NCBI GenBank assembly: GCA_018340375.1
Contig: JAFFJZ010000001.1
Coordinates: 52,816,001-52,880,000 of the forward strand
Reading direction: 5' to 3'
DNA: 64,000 bases
Source: Gonatopus flavifemur
Taxonomy: Eukaryota > Arthropoda > Insecta > Hymenoptera > Dryinidae
The notes under the pieces are model-generated. The model searched no databases. It was not told the DNA's origin and saw only the letters and a list, made by a program, of their open reading frames with translations. Position numbers and translations under genes: made by a program. Shown one piece after another: positions 25,901 to 38,708 of this stretch (positions are counted from its first letter, which is position 1; each line of letters begins with the position of its first letter).

Positions 25901-26536
25901 TAATGATGCAACCCGAGCCAAATCTTTTTTGACAAATTATCCCACCCGAACCTACCCTACACATTGCCTTTTTCCCATATTCGGTCATGGATAGTATCAA
26001 AGATGGATTCAAATCTCGAATCCTAATCTGAATAATTATAAGAAACCTCGAATAGAATAAAGTTGAATTAGTACAGTAGATTTACATGGGAAATGATGCG
26101 TCGAATGATGAAGAAACTAATTATCCTGAGTTGAAAAAGTCACGAAGCATAAAAGTCCAAATAAAAAGGCGAGATACCTATAGCTTGTTGATGCTCTGTG
26201 AGCGAGTTTACTTTTACTTCTTTCTTTCAAATGGGAGAGACGTTTTACGATCACGTGTTCTGGCGTTCTACATCAAACGAGGTGTTTTCTTGGCGAAGGA
26301 ACTAACAACAAGTCATTAAATCTTGTTTTCTTCTAACAATGAAACCCTTTAATTGTATCAACTTGCATCCCCACGACGTTCAGAATATCAATCATTCTCG
26401 AATTGGATAACCAACTCTAATAAATAGAATCATAGATTATTATGCGCCGTTGAATCGAATCGAAGTTAGTTCAAGTATTATAATCACCAGCAAGGTTCCT
26501 TTAGGAACTGTTTCATAAATGATTAAAATCGCTTCA

Positions 26537-26761
26537 CACGGAAAAAATAATTTAGCTGCAGCAGCTAAGTAGCTAGCACGGACACGGGCAGTCATTAAAT
26601 TAGCTCCTGCAGCTAAATTTTAGCTGTTACCGCAAATAAATTAACTACAAATGCAAATTTTTTTGCTGTCACAGCTAAAATTTAGCTGTAGGAGCCAATT
26701 TAATGGCTGTCCGTGTCCGTGCTAGCCACTTAGCTGCGGCAGCTAAATTATTTTTTCCGTG
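26537..26761. mobile_element. Hairpin element, CACGGAAAAAATAATTTAGC ends
   Basis: The arms are near-perfect inverted repeats built of AGCTGCAGCAGCTAA words. CA flanks both ends. Related copies are at 49505-49670 and, more distantly, at 39683-39900. Confidence 0.75.
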
Positions 26762-27094
26762 CATTAGATAAAAGCGGGCAATAGCCATTGTGTTTCTTGA
26801 GATTTGGAAACTGATTTGATTTGATTATGATATGCCGAATACGAAAATAACCATAGATTTTTTGAATCAACTGTTTTTTCTTTGTAATTTATTTTTCGTA
26901 TACCGGATGTTTCAGAATTCACTGAAAAAACTTCACCAGGCGTTAGTCTCCAGTGAAAATGCAATAATTTCCTGTATTGAAAAAATTTTTTCTGAGGCTT
27001 AGTTTTTAACATATGAGCATGTTGAGATGTTTTTGTCAACCCAAATCGCTCAAAAATATTGTGTAATACATACTTGAGCCTAACGCCTTCCGAT

Positions 27095-27227
27095 AACCCT
27101 GGTGAAAATAAAGTGTTACACTGTAGTTACAGTGCAATGCGAGGTTCATCCGAATGTACCCGGAGTGGTGTTTCGCGCCGTGGAATACAGCGCAAATGTA
27201 TTTTGTTACACTTCGTTTTTACCAGGG
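27095..27227. mobile_element. Short element, CCCTGGTGAAAAT ends, GTTACACT word
   Basis: It starts CCCTGGTGAAAATAAAGTG and ends CACTTCGTTTTTACCAGGG, with AA on each side. The interior carries inverted GTTACACT/AGTTACAGTG words. Confidence 0.65.
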
Positions 27228-27289
27228 AAGTTGGAAAACAACGGATCTCTAGAAATAAATTGAATCATCCTAGCATTTTTTGTTTGAGA

Positions 27290-27424
27290 CCCTAACAGCA
27301 CATCCACCGACTTCCACGTCGCATCCTCGTGGACTCCACGTGGATAAATGGTGGACGTGGATAGAACGTGGATGAACGGAGATTACACGCGGAGGCAACG
27401 TAGAAATGTCCGATGCTGTACGGG
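27290..27424. mobile_element. Short element, CCCTAACAGCACATCC ends, CACGTGGA word
   Basis: The ends CCCTAACAGCACATC and GATGCTGTACGGG are roughly complementary and are flanked by GA on both sides. The inside is filled with variants of CCACGT/ACGTGGA. Confidence 0.5.
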
Positions 27425-28617
27425 GAGCTATAATGATTCAAAGTTGCTGAATTCTGATTGAATGGAAGCCCAAAAATTCCTACTTGATATAATTTTGAAT
27501 TGAAAAAATGATAGGATACCTGTTTTTTTCCAGAGATAGCATACAGTGTAACATACAGTGCTTTCGAATGATTTGAGAGTGATTAAAGAGAAAATTCAAA
27601 ACTGCTTACATCTCAAAAACTAAGGCTCAAAAAAAATTGTTCTTCACGGGAAATTATTGCATTTTGATCGCAGAATAACCTTTGTGAAGTTTTTTCCAGT
27701 GAATTATGAAACAGGTATGGAATTGATCTATTATGTGGATTATATATAAAAAATTATAAAAACTAACATTTATAAAAATCTAACACTTTTTTCGTATTTA
27801 GCACACCAAAACCACTCAGAATCAGTTCTCAAACCTCAGGAAACAGAGAAAAAAATGGTTTCTGTTGTGCTGTGTATTTTAATAAGTGGAAATGACCAGA
27901 GTTGGTAAGCAGCTCAGTGATGGCCAGCAGTTAATTCGTCGGTAGCAACTGTCTGTATCCCAGACTATTCCTGTTTCCAACGAGTGTCTAATATTCGGCA
28001 GATTTCAGACTAGTGATGTAAAGAAAGATCGATCTCAAACTAGATCGAACCTTTTTGACATCACAATTTCAGACGGTATTGGTTTGTGTGGAAGAACGAT
28101 CTCAGATCTGTATTGAATCAATAATGTTTGAATCAATACCCAATTCATGTGTGGCTGAAACTTGAATCGTTTATTGGAACGGACTTGTGCTCGAACAACC
28201 TAATTAATTCAGCTATTACAGATTCAAAATCTTGCAGTACATCCTCTAAATGATGGTTTCAATCACGAAGGAGTTAATTTAAAATGAAAAAAAAATCGAT
28301 GGCTCATCAGATTATGTGAGTATAAATTTTCGTTTCGTTTTTATAAACGATTCAAACTTCAAACACAGCAATTCATGGGGGAATAGAATGTCGTCAAACT
28401 CGAATTCAAGTTGATAGCATGACATTTTTCGATCCGAAGCTTAGTTTTTGAGTTATAAACAAAATAAGTTGACCATTCACGTGGCAAGTACATCGGCTAG
28501 TCCAATGATCGAAGAGTATATTTATGTAGCATCCATTTAATTCGTTGAAATCAATTCTGAAACTAAGCCTCGGAACAAAAAATGGTATATGGAAACGTTG
28601 TTCAGTTTTCTCCAGGG

Positions 28618-28736
28618 ACTGTAACGTTATTCACTTTCGTTACTCATTATATATAAAATCTATATAATAAATATTTAATTTGTGTGCAATATATATTTTA
28701 TATAGAATGAGTAACGAAAGTGAATAACTTTACAGT
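28618..28736. repeat. 119-bp near-perfect palindrome
   Basis: The arms of about 45 bp start ACTGTAACGTTATTCAC and are nearly identical in inverted orientation around an AT-rich loop. A fragment with a CCCTGGTGAAA terminus lies immediately to the right (about 28748). Confidence 0.6.
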
Positions 28737-29066
28737 TTCTCTCAAGAACACCCTGGTGAAAGGTCGACACATTGTTTAGGGACACCCTGTATAAAGATAC
28801 GATAATGTATAATTTTCAATCTCGATATACAACCACTGATTCATTATCAAAAACTCAGTTTCCGAATGGAAAATTTTCAAAATTTTGTATAATTTACATA
28901 TGATTCGATACAGTTTATATATAATTTATATAAAGTTTGTCACTGTGTACTCATTTCGTTTTGAAGATATGAATTGATGAATACCATTATTACAAATTAA
29001 ATCGGACCAGACTTACTCATTTCTCCCAAAAAGTGAGATTTTTTTGAACAACTAATGTACAGCCTG

Positions 29067-29887
29067 CACTGAAAATAAAATTCATTAAATGCTAACGTTT
29101 TGACATCAATCCTCGATGTCCATGGAACCATAAGAGCGGAAAAATCACTAGTCACTCTCCCTCACATCAACTATTAATGTGTAAATCATTAGCAGGCGAT
29201 GTACCAGAGATGAATGGCAATAGTGCACTCATTCGTGTACAAGACTCCATTTAGTAGAGTGCAGACATCTTGAATGCCATTGATCGCACTTTTCCGTGAC
29301 CAACTTGGCACGAGCGCTCAATGTCCCTAGACATCGATCAACGATGTACTGGACATCAATCAGTGATGTCCTGGAAATTAAGGAGAAGTGCATATGGCGC
29401 GATCTTCTGAGTTCAATAAGATGAAAGTCTTATAATTAAAATTGTGGTTTTAAAAATTCGAGGATCATTAATTAATCCAATATGTTAACGATTTTTACAT
29501 AAAATCAGTGTTGATAACCATTCATTTTATGTAAAAATAATTACATACAATAAATAATGAAAAATATCTCTGAATAAAAATTTTGACATTTGCAAAATAA
29601 TGCACTAAAAGAAGAGGAAACTAAAAAAAATCAATTGTTCTAGGTTACTCAGGGATTTCGTGCGAGTATTTAACGGCATTCAAAGATGTCTGCACTCTAA
29701 CGAATGGAGTCTTGTACACGAATGAGTGCACTATTGCCATTCATCTCTGGTACATCGCCTGCTAATGATTCACACATTAACAGTTGATGTGAGTGAGAGT
29801 GGCTAGTGATTTTTTCGCTCTTATGGTTCCATGGACATCGTGGATTGATGTCAAAACGTTGGCATTTGATGAATTTTATTTTCAGTA
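29067..29887. mobile_element. Long inverted-repeat element, CACTGAAAATAAAATTC ends
   Basis: Arms of about 225 bp (29067-29290 and 29663-29887) are close inverted copies, with TG on each side. GACATC words recur in and near the arms. The central 370 bp is AT-rich and non-coding. Confidence 0.75.
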
Positions 29888-29954
29888 TGTGAGTCGGAGT
29901 TGATTCTCAAACAATTCAGCCGAATATTCCCTACAAATTCTATAGAATGCACTG

Positions 29955-30290
29955 CACTGGAAAAAAATAATTGGTCATTATTTGGATAGCTGAAAATGAG
30001 CTAGGGGAGCTATTTTTTAATTCCCAACAGCAAAAAAAGTAGCTGCTGCAGTTAAATGATTCGGTTATACAAATATCAACCACAAACCCTGTGCAGTAAC
30101 AGTCACGATTTGCTACTGCAGTAACTAATAAATAGCTATAACTGCAATTATTTCAGCGATGACAGTGAAAAGAAGGTGCTAAAAAAGTAGCTGTTACAGT
30201 TACGTGAGTATATAATTTCTTGAAGTTTTCTCCCTTGTCTGTCGATTGTTGTGATGCCATGGTAATTTGTCAATTAGAATTTTTCTAGTG
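29955..30290. mobile_element. Probable element, CACTGGAAAAAAATAATTG ends
   Basis: The left end CACTGGAAAAAAATAATTG resembles the complement of the right end (CAATTAGAATTTTTCTAGTG). The inside is rich in AGCTGCTGCAGTTA-like words, as in 26537-26761. The flanks (TG and TA) do not match, so the boundaries are less sure. Confidence 0.4.
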
Positions 30291-31557
30291 TAAGCCGTAC
30301 AGAATGATTTGGAACAGGAATAAGAATAAATTTCGAAATATGACAAATAGAAGTTTTATGCAGGGCCCTTATTGAAGTATATTTTGTACGGAAACAGAGA
30401 TTTGACATTGATTAGATGATGGGAGAAGGAAGACATGTGAATCTGAGTTCATCAAAATCTTAATTCTTTAGAAAACATTCTCTTCTCTTTATCACTTAAT
30501 CGATGAAACCAATCAAAGTTGATTCGAGATCACTCACCTCTACCCAATCTTTAAAAGTGGAAGAACTTTCATCATCACCATCGTTCGTTTATTAGAATAG
30601 AAGATATCCACATTTGTAAAAACTCACATCTCAAGAACGGTTTTCTTCCGTTCACTCCTAACTTCCAAATCGATCTCGCTGAAACTGATATAAGATAAAA
30701 TGAGTTAGAGTTGAACATTCACCTACTGAAATTAACTTTTTGATACACTCTAACTCTTTTATTACAGATAAGCTTGATCTGGAATTATAGTTGAGCTTTT
30801 ATAATCGATTCGACGATGAGAACTTGTCATAGTACGTATGAACGTATGTTTCTTTCCATTTTGGGGTGGTTTTTGTCCCACTTTCTTCCAAATCTTTCCG
30901 ACATTCATAGCACGTGGAGAAAAAAGGTTTTTCGGTGAAACGACAATTTTTTTCGTTGATTCAACTAATTCTTTTGATAAATTATTTAACATTAGTTGAA
31001 TCAGTGAATAAATATGTTATTATAACGGAAAGAATGGGTTCATATGCGCTTAAAAGTTGAACAGTTGTTTTAACTCATCTTTGAAATTCTGCTGGATCCC
31101 AAGTGTGATGTGTAAACCCATAATCGATAAAATTAACGAAAAAACAAACCTCCATTCATGGTTGAAATTGCCAAATAATTAGTTACCTCAGCAATCTCGG
31201 TATTATCATGAATAAGTTTTGGAGTCCAGATAAGTGACTTTATTGACACGTTGTTGTTCTGAATTTCTGTGATTCAACATCATTCTAATGCATTTATAAC
31301 TGCTGAACTCATGAATCGGTTCGATTACTTGAAGAAGTGTATCGTTTAAAGGTGGTTGTTCGAGATGGAAAGTGCCAAGAGTGCCATTTGCTTCAGCTTT
31401 CCTGCAAGAAAAAACTATGGCGGGTGATAAAATTGAAGCTGTGGTTTCTCGTCGATTGAACTTTTATGATAAAACATGCCCGTACACTTATTTATATCCT
31501 CGAGAGAATTGCGAATAGACTAAAATATTTATACATCAATGGAAATACTAGAAGATT
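30291..31557. other. Spacer without recognised gene
   Basis: No coding frame resembling a known protein and no clear element is seen between two transposon-derived blocks. Confidence 0.4.
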
Positions 31558-32424
31558 CCCACATAGTACACAATGTCTCAGTAATATTCTTAGAATATTA
31601 CAAATATCTCACTCAAAACATTCTATGTTAAATATTTCTACGAGATTCCATAGATATTGCAAATAGAATATTTCATTACAAATATTCTGAGAATCTTGCA
31701 ATTGAAATATCGCACATATGACATTCTGCAATGTTCTGGGAATCTATGATGAGGAATATTTCATGTTTGTCGCAAAGGAAATATTCTGAACAATATTTTA
31801 TGTGGCGGTTGGAATTTTCATTCATCAGACCCGGTATTTGGTAAAATTTACAAGTCGAGGGCGAAAGAAACCTCTCTCCCACGACCTATTCAATTTCAGT
31901 TTCAGAGAATGCTGAATTGATTGGTCTATATCCCACGGAAAAGAATTTTGCGGAAACACATCATTATGATGACGAAGAGTGACACTTTAAGGGCATCGAA
32001 GTCATCTCAGTGATTAGCTGAGGTTATAGAGGCCTTGTTTATGACTCGGAGAACTGGGGTTCAATCCTCACTGAGGAAACTTTTCTGATAGTCGACTTTC
32101 AATGTGTATTTCTCTCACAAAGCCATCCGAATCATATTCTATACAACATTCGTAGATGATTCACTCTGGAGACATTTTCTTTTTTCACCGAAAGTGGTAT
32201 TTTATACCATTGTTAATACACGTAATTATCAGATGTTTTCCTGTATAAAATATCCCTGAGATGATCTCAGCAATATTTCAGAATGTCTCCAGAATGTCAC
32301 AAAGACGGTGAAATGAGACATTCTGGAGACATTCTGACAATATTATTGAGATGTTTGCCAGAATATTGCATATTTCAAATATAATATTCTGGCAATGTCA
32401 TTGGGACATTCTGTGCTATGTGGG
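31558..32424. mobile_element. 867-bp element, CCCACATAGTACACA ends, carrying a tRNA-like block
   Basis: The left end CCCACATAGTACACAATGTC pairs with the right end GACATTCTGTGCTATGTGGG, and TT flanks both. The arms consist of AATATTCT and GACATTCTGG words. The middle (about 31840-32120) is different DNA: a diverged copy of part of the 1.4-kb elements at 40224 and 49793, including the tRNA-like segment. It is probably an insertion. Confidence 0.65.
32006..32077 (+). other. tRNA-like segment, copy 1
   Basis: It carries a box-A-like TAGCTGAGGTTATAGAGGC and a box-B-like GGGGTTCAATCC. The ends CTCAGTGA and TCACTGAG are complementary, as in an acceptor stem. The T-stem and anticodon stem pair poorly, so a working tRNA is unlikely. 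It looks SINE-like or tRNA-derived. Confidence 0.45.
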
Positions 32425-33123
32425 TTATTCAAAAACTTATTCACTTTGTTATTTGATTCACGGGCTGTTTTAGTGAAAGTTTCGAGTATGAAAAAATTAC
32501 TAAAGTCACACTTACAGCGATTTTCCAACCTTTAAGCCACGCTTTTTGAGAGAATCACTTAAGAATACGCACAATTATTCATTTGAATCCAAAAATTATT
32601 CCAAAAGTATGCCAGTTATGTTCAGAAAGAACACAGAATCTGCACAAAAGAATTCATAATGCGTTTACATTTGAATTCATTGAGTACACCGAGAACCCAA
32701 TTTTTTGGATTGAAAGAAAATTTCCTTTGCCCTCAATCTAGTAAATATTTTTTTCAATGGGAAAATTCTTCATCAGATTGAAACAAAAAATGTTCAAATT
32801 GAGACAGAAATATATTCCTTCTTGAATTCGAAGGATATAATTTCAATTCAATGACAAATTCTCTCATTGGAATGAACTATCTTTTCCATTGAAAACAAGA
32901 TTTCTCAGAATGAGGGCGAAGAAATTTTCTTGAAATTTGAGAAATCGGGTTCTCAGTGTATAAATGAATCACACCACAAAACAGGCATTCTGAACTTTCT
33001 CATAATTCAATAAACCTTTGTAATTGAATATCCAGTCTTTTACAAATTTCCTATCGAAAAAGATACAGATCACAGAATTTTTTCCATCGTTTTCTACAAG
33101 GGATTTTCCACCCTCGATACAAT

Positions 33124-33361
33124 CCCTGGTGAAAATAAAGCGTGCATTTGGAGCGTCACATAGGAGTGTTATCACCGTCACATGAAAGTGTATTGAGAGT
33201 CAATTGGCGCAGTTAAGCGTGGATCGAGCGTGAAGAAAAGCGTTCATGCACGCTGTACTCACGCTTATATTGAAGTAAGCGTGCATTGAACGTATATTGG
33301 CCAGAATCACGTTATTGGTACGCTGTTTGAACTTTATGTGCACGCCGTTTTTTTGCCAGGG
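33124..33361. mobile_element. Short element, CCCTGGTGAAAATAAAGCG ends, GCGTGCATTG word
   Basis: The ends CCCTGGTGAAAATAAAGCG and CGTTTTTTTGCCAGGG are complementary, flanked by AT on both sides. The interior repeats AAGCGTGCATTGA-like words in both orientations. Confidence 0.65.
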
Positions 33362-33372
33362 ATCGATTAGTT

Positions 33373-33875
33373 CCCAAAGAGAACATGAAGCTTCAGCGAA
33401 CGTTCAAATTAGATCTGTATAGATCGGGCAGAAGGTTCATGAAAGCTCATTTTGAGATTCACAAATGTTTGACAAAGGTTCTACGAACGTTGAAATGTCC
33501 GCCTCGAAATACTTTCAGGAAACGTAGATGGAACGTTCATTGAAGGTTCATCGAAGGTTTAATAAAGCTTCACAAAAATATCTATACTTATATTAACTTT
33601 CATCAATTTATGTTCATTATTTAATTGATTATTCATGTGAATTATTGAAAATTAATCGAAGTATAGATATTTTTGTGAAGCTTTATCAAACCTTCGATGA
33701 ACCTTCAACGAACGTTCCATGTACGTTTCCTGAAGGCATTTTGAGACGGACATTTCAACGTTCGTAGAATCTTTGTTAAACGTTTATGAATCTAAAAATT
33801 AGCTTTCATGAACCTTCGACCCGAGCTATGCAGATCTAATTTGAACGTTCGCTGAAGCTTCATGTTCTCTTCGGG
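33373..33875. mobile_element. Second copy of the GAACATGAAGCTTCAGCGAA hairpin element
   Basis: This is a diverged sister of 25398-25900: same ends, similar length and same internal order. The flanks (TT and TC) do not match exactly. It abuts the 33124-33361 element. Confidence 0.7.
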
Positions 33876-36800
33876 TCTTCCATACATGAAAGATCGTTGG
33901 TATGAATGCATTTTTACAGTCAATATTCACATATTTTCAGTCGATGAATAATTTACTTCATTATCCACGAACAATTCACGAATTTTCACACACTTCTCGT
34001 CTTTAAAGTTACATCACTCTGTTGTATACAAAACTTTAACCTTAGAATCATATGATACGTCATTTATTCTCACATATTATATGTTTCTTGCACCGAAATG
34101 AATTACTAACTCATCATTACATTGTATAATTCACTTCACTTTATTAAGCACCCTCAAAATCTCGTACACGCACCTACTCGATCAATTTATAAGAGAAAAT
34201 ATACTACTAATTGTATCGTGGACATTACTTTTATTCAACGACGTTTACAAATTCAGAAAGACTCTGATTGAATTCTTGTTGATCGAAGTTAAATTCTTTT
34301 GGGCAGAACAGGACTACATTTCGAACTTCCATAAAGATTCATATTCACTGTCATAACGGGTAGTCTTTACGAACACTTCATGCATTTTCTATGTGCATTT
34401 CAAGTACTCCCACATGTATAGTATTCATCAAGAACTCTTCAAGAATTCTTTTGATACTCTATGTGTTCATTTAGAAAACTCCATGAATTCATAGAAATGA
34501 ATTCCGTAGGTATTCTTCACTCTGAATTATCTGCGAACTCAAAAGGGACTTGTGTGCTCTGTCTGAATTTTTTCCCTCCGTACCATTTAAAGTATACACA
34601 TTTGATTGAATGTGAAATATATTCTATATTTTTATATATAAATTTTACTTGATCTTAAGAAACTTCAACTAAATTCAGGAGCGTATTCTGATAATTCAGA
34701 AGAAAGTGACTGTAAAAAATCGGAGGCATATTTTCAAAAAGAATGTTTTTGCAGTGCATATATTCGTAATTTCTCAATTTCAAGTTAAAATTGTGTTTGA
34801 ATTTTAATGAAAATGTTAGAAATGCAATAAAAAAAAAATATATATATTCATTGCTTCCACACTTTTGTATTAAAATCAGCACAAGTGTTTTTTTTACAAT
34901 GTGCGCGAGGAACGTTTGAAAGAATGTGAACTCATGAAGAAAATACTCAAACATACATTACGTTACACAAGTTTTAATCCGAAATTACAGACTGACAAAT
35001 GTATCATAATGCCAGCATATTTCTTCTTGAAACATGTGAATTAATATCGAGGGAGTTGCAGGTGTCACTACACGCAATGCAATATCTACGGGATGTTAAT
35101 CACAAAATCCTTCGTTGTATTCGCTTCGATACCTTTTGTTGAAATACATGTACACATATTTGTACTTGCATGTGTCATCAAATCAGTATATCATCCAACT
35201 TGCGGGTGGAATAATGTATCGGTTCATGTTCTCTATCTTATAAGATGCACGTAGGAACATTGTGCACTGCGCTATGCGTTGAATATCCATTATTCAGTCT
35301 TGCATTTTTCCATGTAAGTTTGATGAACTTGCGGATGGAAGCGTTGGAGGATTTGAGAAAAAACGTGGAATATGAATTGCTTATCACTTGCCTGTGTACA
35401 CTTCCAGTGAATGTTATGTTTTTTCTCATACGTGCACAAGCATGAATTCAAAATGAATGATAATAAACAATGAATTGCGTAATAAACCACATGGTTTTCA
35501 CTTCTTTATCATCAGATTGGGAACAGTGTTCTTTTTCTATACACGAGTAAACGAAAAAAAAACCTCGAGATGAGGGTCTTTGAAATGCGCACGAAGGATG
35601 ACTGGGTGAAATGATTATTCCAAATTGAGAGACGTTTATTTCATCAACGTTGGTCTAACACACTTTTCATAAATGTAAACCAACGAGAACTTTGAGTAGG
35701 AAATTTCACGATTCATGAGATAAGTGAAGTTGAAGAAAATCTAGTCATCCGTCTGAAGCATTGAATAAATAAAGTCCACATTTGAACTGCGAAAGCCACT
35801 AATGTACCTTTACTTCCTGTAACGATTTTCTCTCGGATTCACTTCTTTTAAAGCACATCAACGAGGATGACGACGACGAGGAGAAACCACTCTACACGAA
35901 GATATGTACCAAGCTCTTTAGATCTCCCAATGAATCTTAAGAGATGCGACAAACGACCAATTCTCTATGAACGTGAATTCGATGAACCAAAGTTGGATTC
36001 TCAGCTACCTGGATCAAAGAGAGGAAGAGAGGGTCAGGTTATATACTCTACTTATCAGGATTTTGCAACACTTTGACCGGTATCGAATATAACGCGAGGG
36101 CTCTAATCTATCTTCCATTTCGAATTTATTGGAAATTTGATTTCCTGATACATCTGTGGAGTGAATACAGAATATTAACTGAACTGGATAAAATCTACTT
36201 GAGAGAAATCCAACTCTTTTTCTCTTGGAAATAAAATAAAGTCCTACTTTCCGTGTTCAAAGTCTCGTGAATATTCGAAATAATTCGATGTACTAGGTTT
36301 TCGTTTGATGCGTTACAGGTAGGGAAGAATTCTCGTATGGGGCGTAGATCAAAGAGCACGAATTAAAGCAATAAAGTGATAATGATGAACTGTTCGATTA
36401 AACGAGGGAGATAATGACGAACAGAAAAATTGTATATAAGTTTACAGTAATAGACCTTTCAGAATCTACATTTATTGTGATGAAGTGTTTGAACAAGCGT
36501 ATATTCCTCTCAGAGACTTTTTTTCAGAGGTGGAAAGTGATCATCGATGGAGATACATGAAGGACCGACAAAGGGTTGATGGAAAACGAAATACCTTCAC
36601 CGGTACGTGGACGCTCGCTATCCGGTATTGAGTATTCGTTCGATTTGCCTCAGCTTGGCTCGCCCTGGTGAGTAAACTCTTGATCCTCGAGCACACAGAT
36701 CGTACGGGCGCATATTTCTAGCGATTTATGCAAAATTTGCATAACTGAGATTGCATTTTACTTTTAAATCCTTTTTATACCAGGCTGGCCATCATCGCGT

Positions 36801-38708
36801 ACCCTGGATAGTCCGGCCTGCCGAAGAGCCGTCGTCACCGTTGGAGTTACGTATAGATATCGTCTCTCTCTGGGCGAAAGATATTCAATAATTGTTTTTT
36901 CCATGCAAATGAATGGAAAAATTCTTTTGATTCTTCTCTTGTACCTTTTTTTCATCATCCCCCACTCCATATTTACGATTCAAATAACATCGAAATGAAC
37001 GCTGCTTAGAATCGAATGAATTTTCAAGATCTAAGTAACAACTTCGGTGAGATAGATTCCGTCAGATAGATTTAATCAGTTATAAAAAGAGATCGGAGAT
37101 GAACGATCCGAGTGTTCCTCATATTATCTAGAGTCATTATATAACAAATTCAACTGCAAGAAGCTCCTTACAGGTTCAAGATAAGAACGTACTCACGTTC
37201 GTCATTCCGAGAATCGTAATCTCGGCATAACGTATTCGCAACACCTTGTCGGGACATATATCAACGAGGTCGAGTCCGTGTGCTACCTCTAATTTGCACC
37301 CGTTGCAGAGGAACGTCTCAGAGGAGCAATTCAACGTTGCTCTAGGTCTAAAGTTTCTGGGGGCTGACTTGAGTGCTTACAACTCACTGCCAGATGCATC
37401 GCGGTTTGTATTGCATACAACCGCGAATATACATTGGCTTGACATTACCTTCAACGCGAATTAAATGATAGGCTAAAATTCTTCGTGATAGCTCATTTTA
37501 TTATTTTATATGCATCATTCATGCGCGGAATGATATTTCTCTTCCTCTTTCTTGTGAAATTGACAGCATAATGAGGAACGAAGGACAATAACGGGGAACA
37601 GAGAACCGAATTGTTGGTCAGCTTTTCCTACGTGAACGGTATCAACTATTCTCTGGTTCGTTCACGTTGTGGACTGTGCCTTTATGCATCTTCCACTAAA
37701 CTCCCAGCGCCTTTTATACACAAAGCAATAATGCGAGGTTATCGGAACGTCCGAGCCGTTTGCTTCGAGCATTACCTCGTTCTCAATGTTGTATCTTCGG
37801 TCGAACGTAAGGGTAGTACACCGAACCAATAAGCGACATGAAGCGTATCCATGTTGCTTCGCTATTGCTCATTTAAAACTACTGTCCCTACTGTATATAC
37901 CATAGCTAGCTATACACAATACGTGTCCGAATGCATGGTTTGAATTTAATATCGAAATGGTCTCAGTTTGCAAATAGATCTGGCTTTATCGTGTCATTCC
38001 ACGATCTGAATTGTAGGGTTGAATTAAACACCTGGATTGTGGGATACTTCGCTATTCCGAATGATTCCACGTTTTTATGCTTAAGACGACGAAGAGGTGT
38101 CCAACCAATGTTTATCCGATAAAAACTTAATCCTTCGCACCGAAGTTACATATTCACGATGTCATAAACGAGAGATCGATACGTCTCATGAAATTTCATT
38201 TTTAAAATTATAAATGCGGTGACAGTGCAATCCTCTTATAGTCTGCGAGTAGCGGATTCAACATATCTAGCTCTAAGGATAAGCCGAAGAGTAGGGTGAT
38301 GGCGCGCTTAATCCCATTAGCAATCCTATCATTTATGAGGAAGAATATTGCGGTATATGGTAGATAGAGGAGAACCATGTGGATATGACGATGAGTCGCG
38401 AGTACCATGTTTTACAAAGGATCACAGTGCCGAGTCTCATGTATTACAACATATGGAAATGTTGAATGAAAGTAAAATAATTTACACTTTCGTGTATCCT
38501 CTCTTTTGTTTACATTTGATTGATATACATTCTCCTCGTGTTTAATTAAATTTTTTTTTATACATCGTATGGATGCTCGATATTTACAGTATCGATACTT
38601 CTGCATCAAATATGGATCTAGTTTTTATACATTTTAAAGGAATTTCGATTGGAATTTCATAGATATTTGATAGAAAAGTATCGATATAGTAAATATTGGG
38701 CATCCCTA
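33876..38708. other. Gene-poor unique DNA with CpG-rich patches
   Basis: No recognised gene. Patches at about 36580-36880, 37190-37450 and 37640-37830 are richer in GC and CpG and carry no repeat structure. At 36579 an ATG opens a 30-codon frame (MENEIPSPVRGRSLSGIEYS) that runs into a strong donor-like CTG|GTGAGTAAA. It could be a first coding exon, but no phase-compatible second exon was found. Confidence 0.35.

Noticed and set aside
32006..32077. Functional tRNA gene
   Set aside because: Box-like strings are present but the T and anticodon stems do not pair properly, and the block is repeated inside mobile elements.
34461..34954. Opposed 63- and 99-codon frames near 34.5-35 kb
   Set aside because: They are AT-rich, low-complexity Phe/Leu/Ile-rich translations with no motif.
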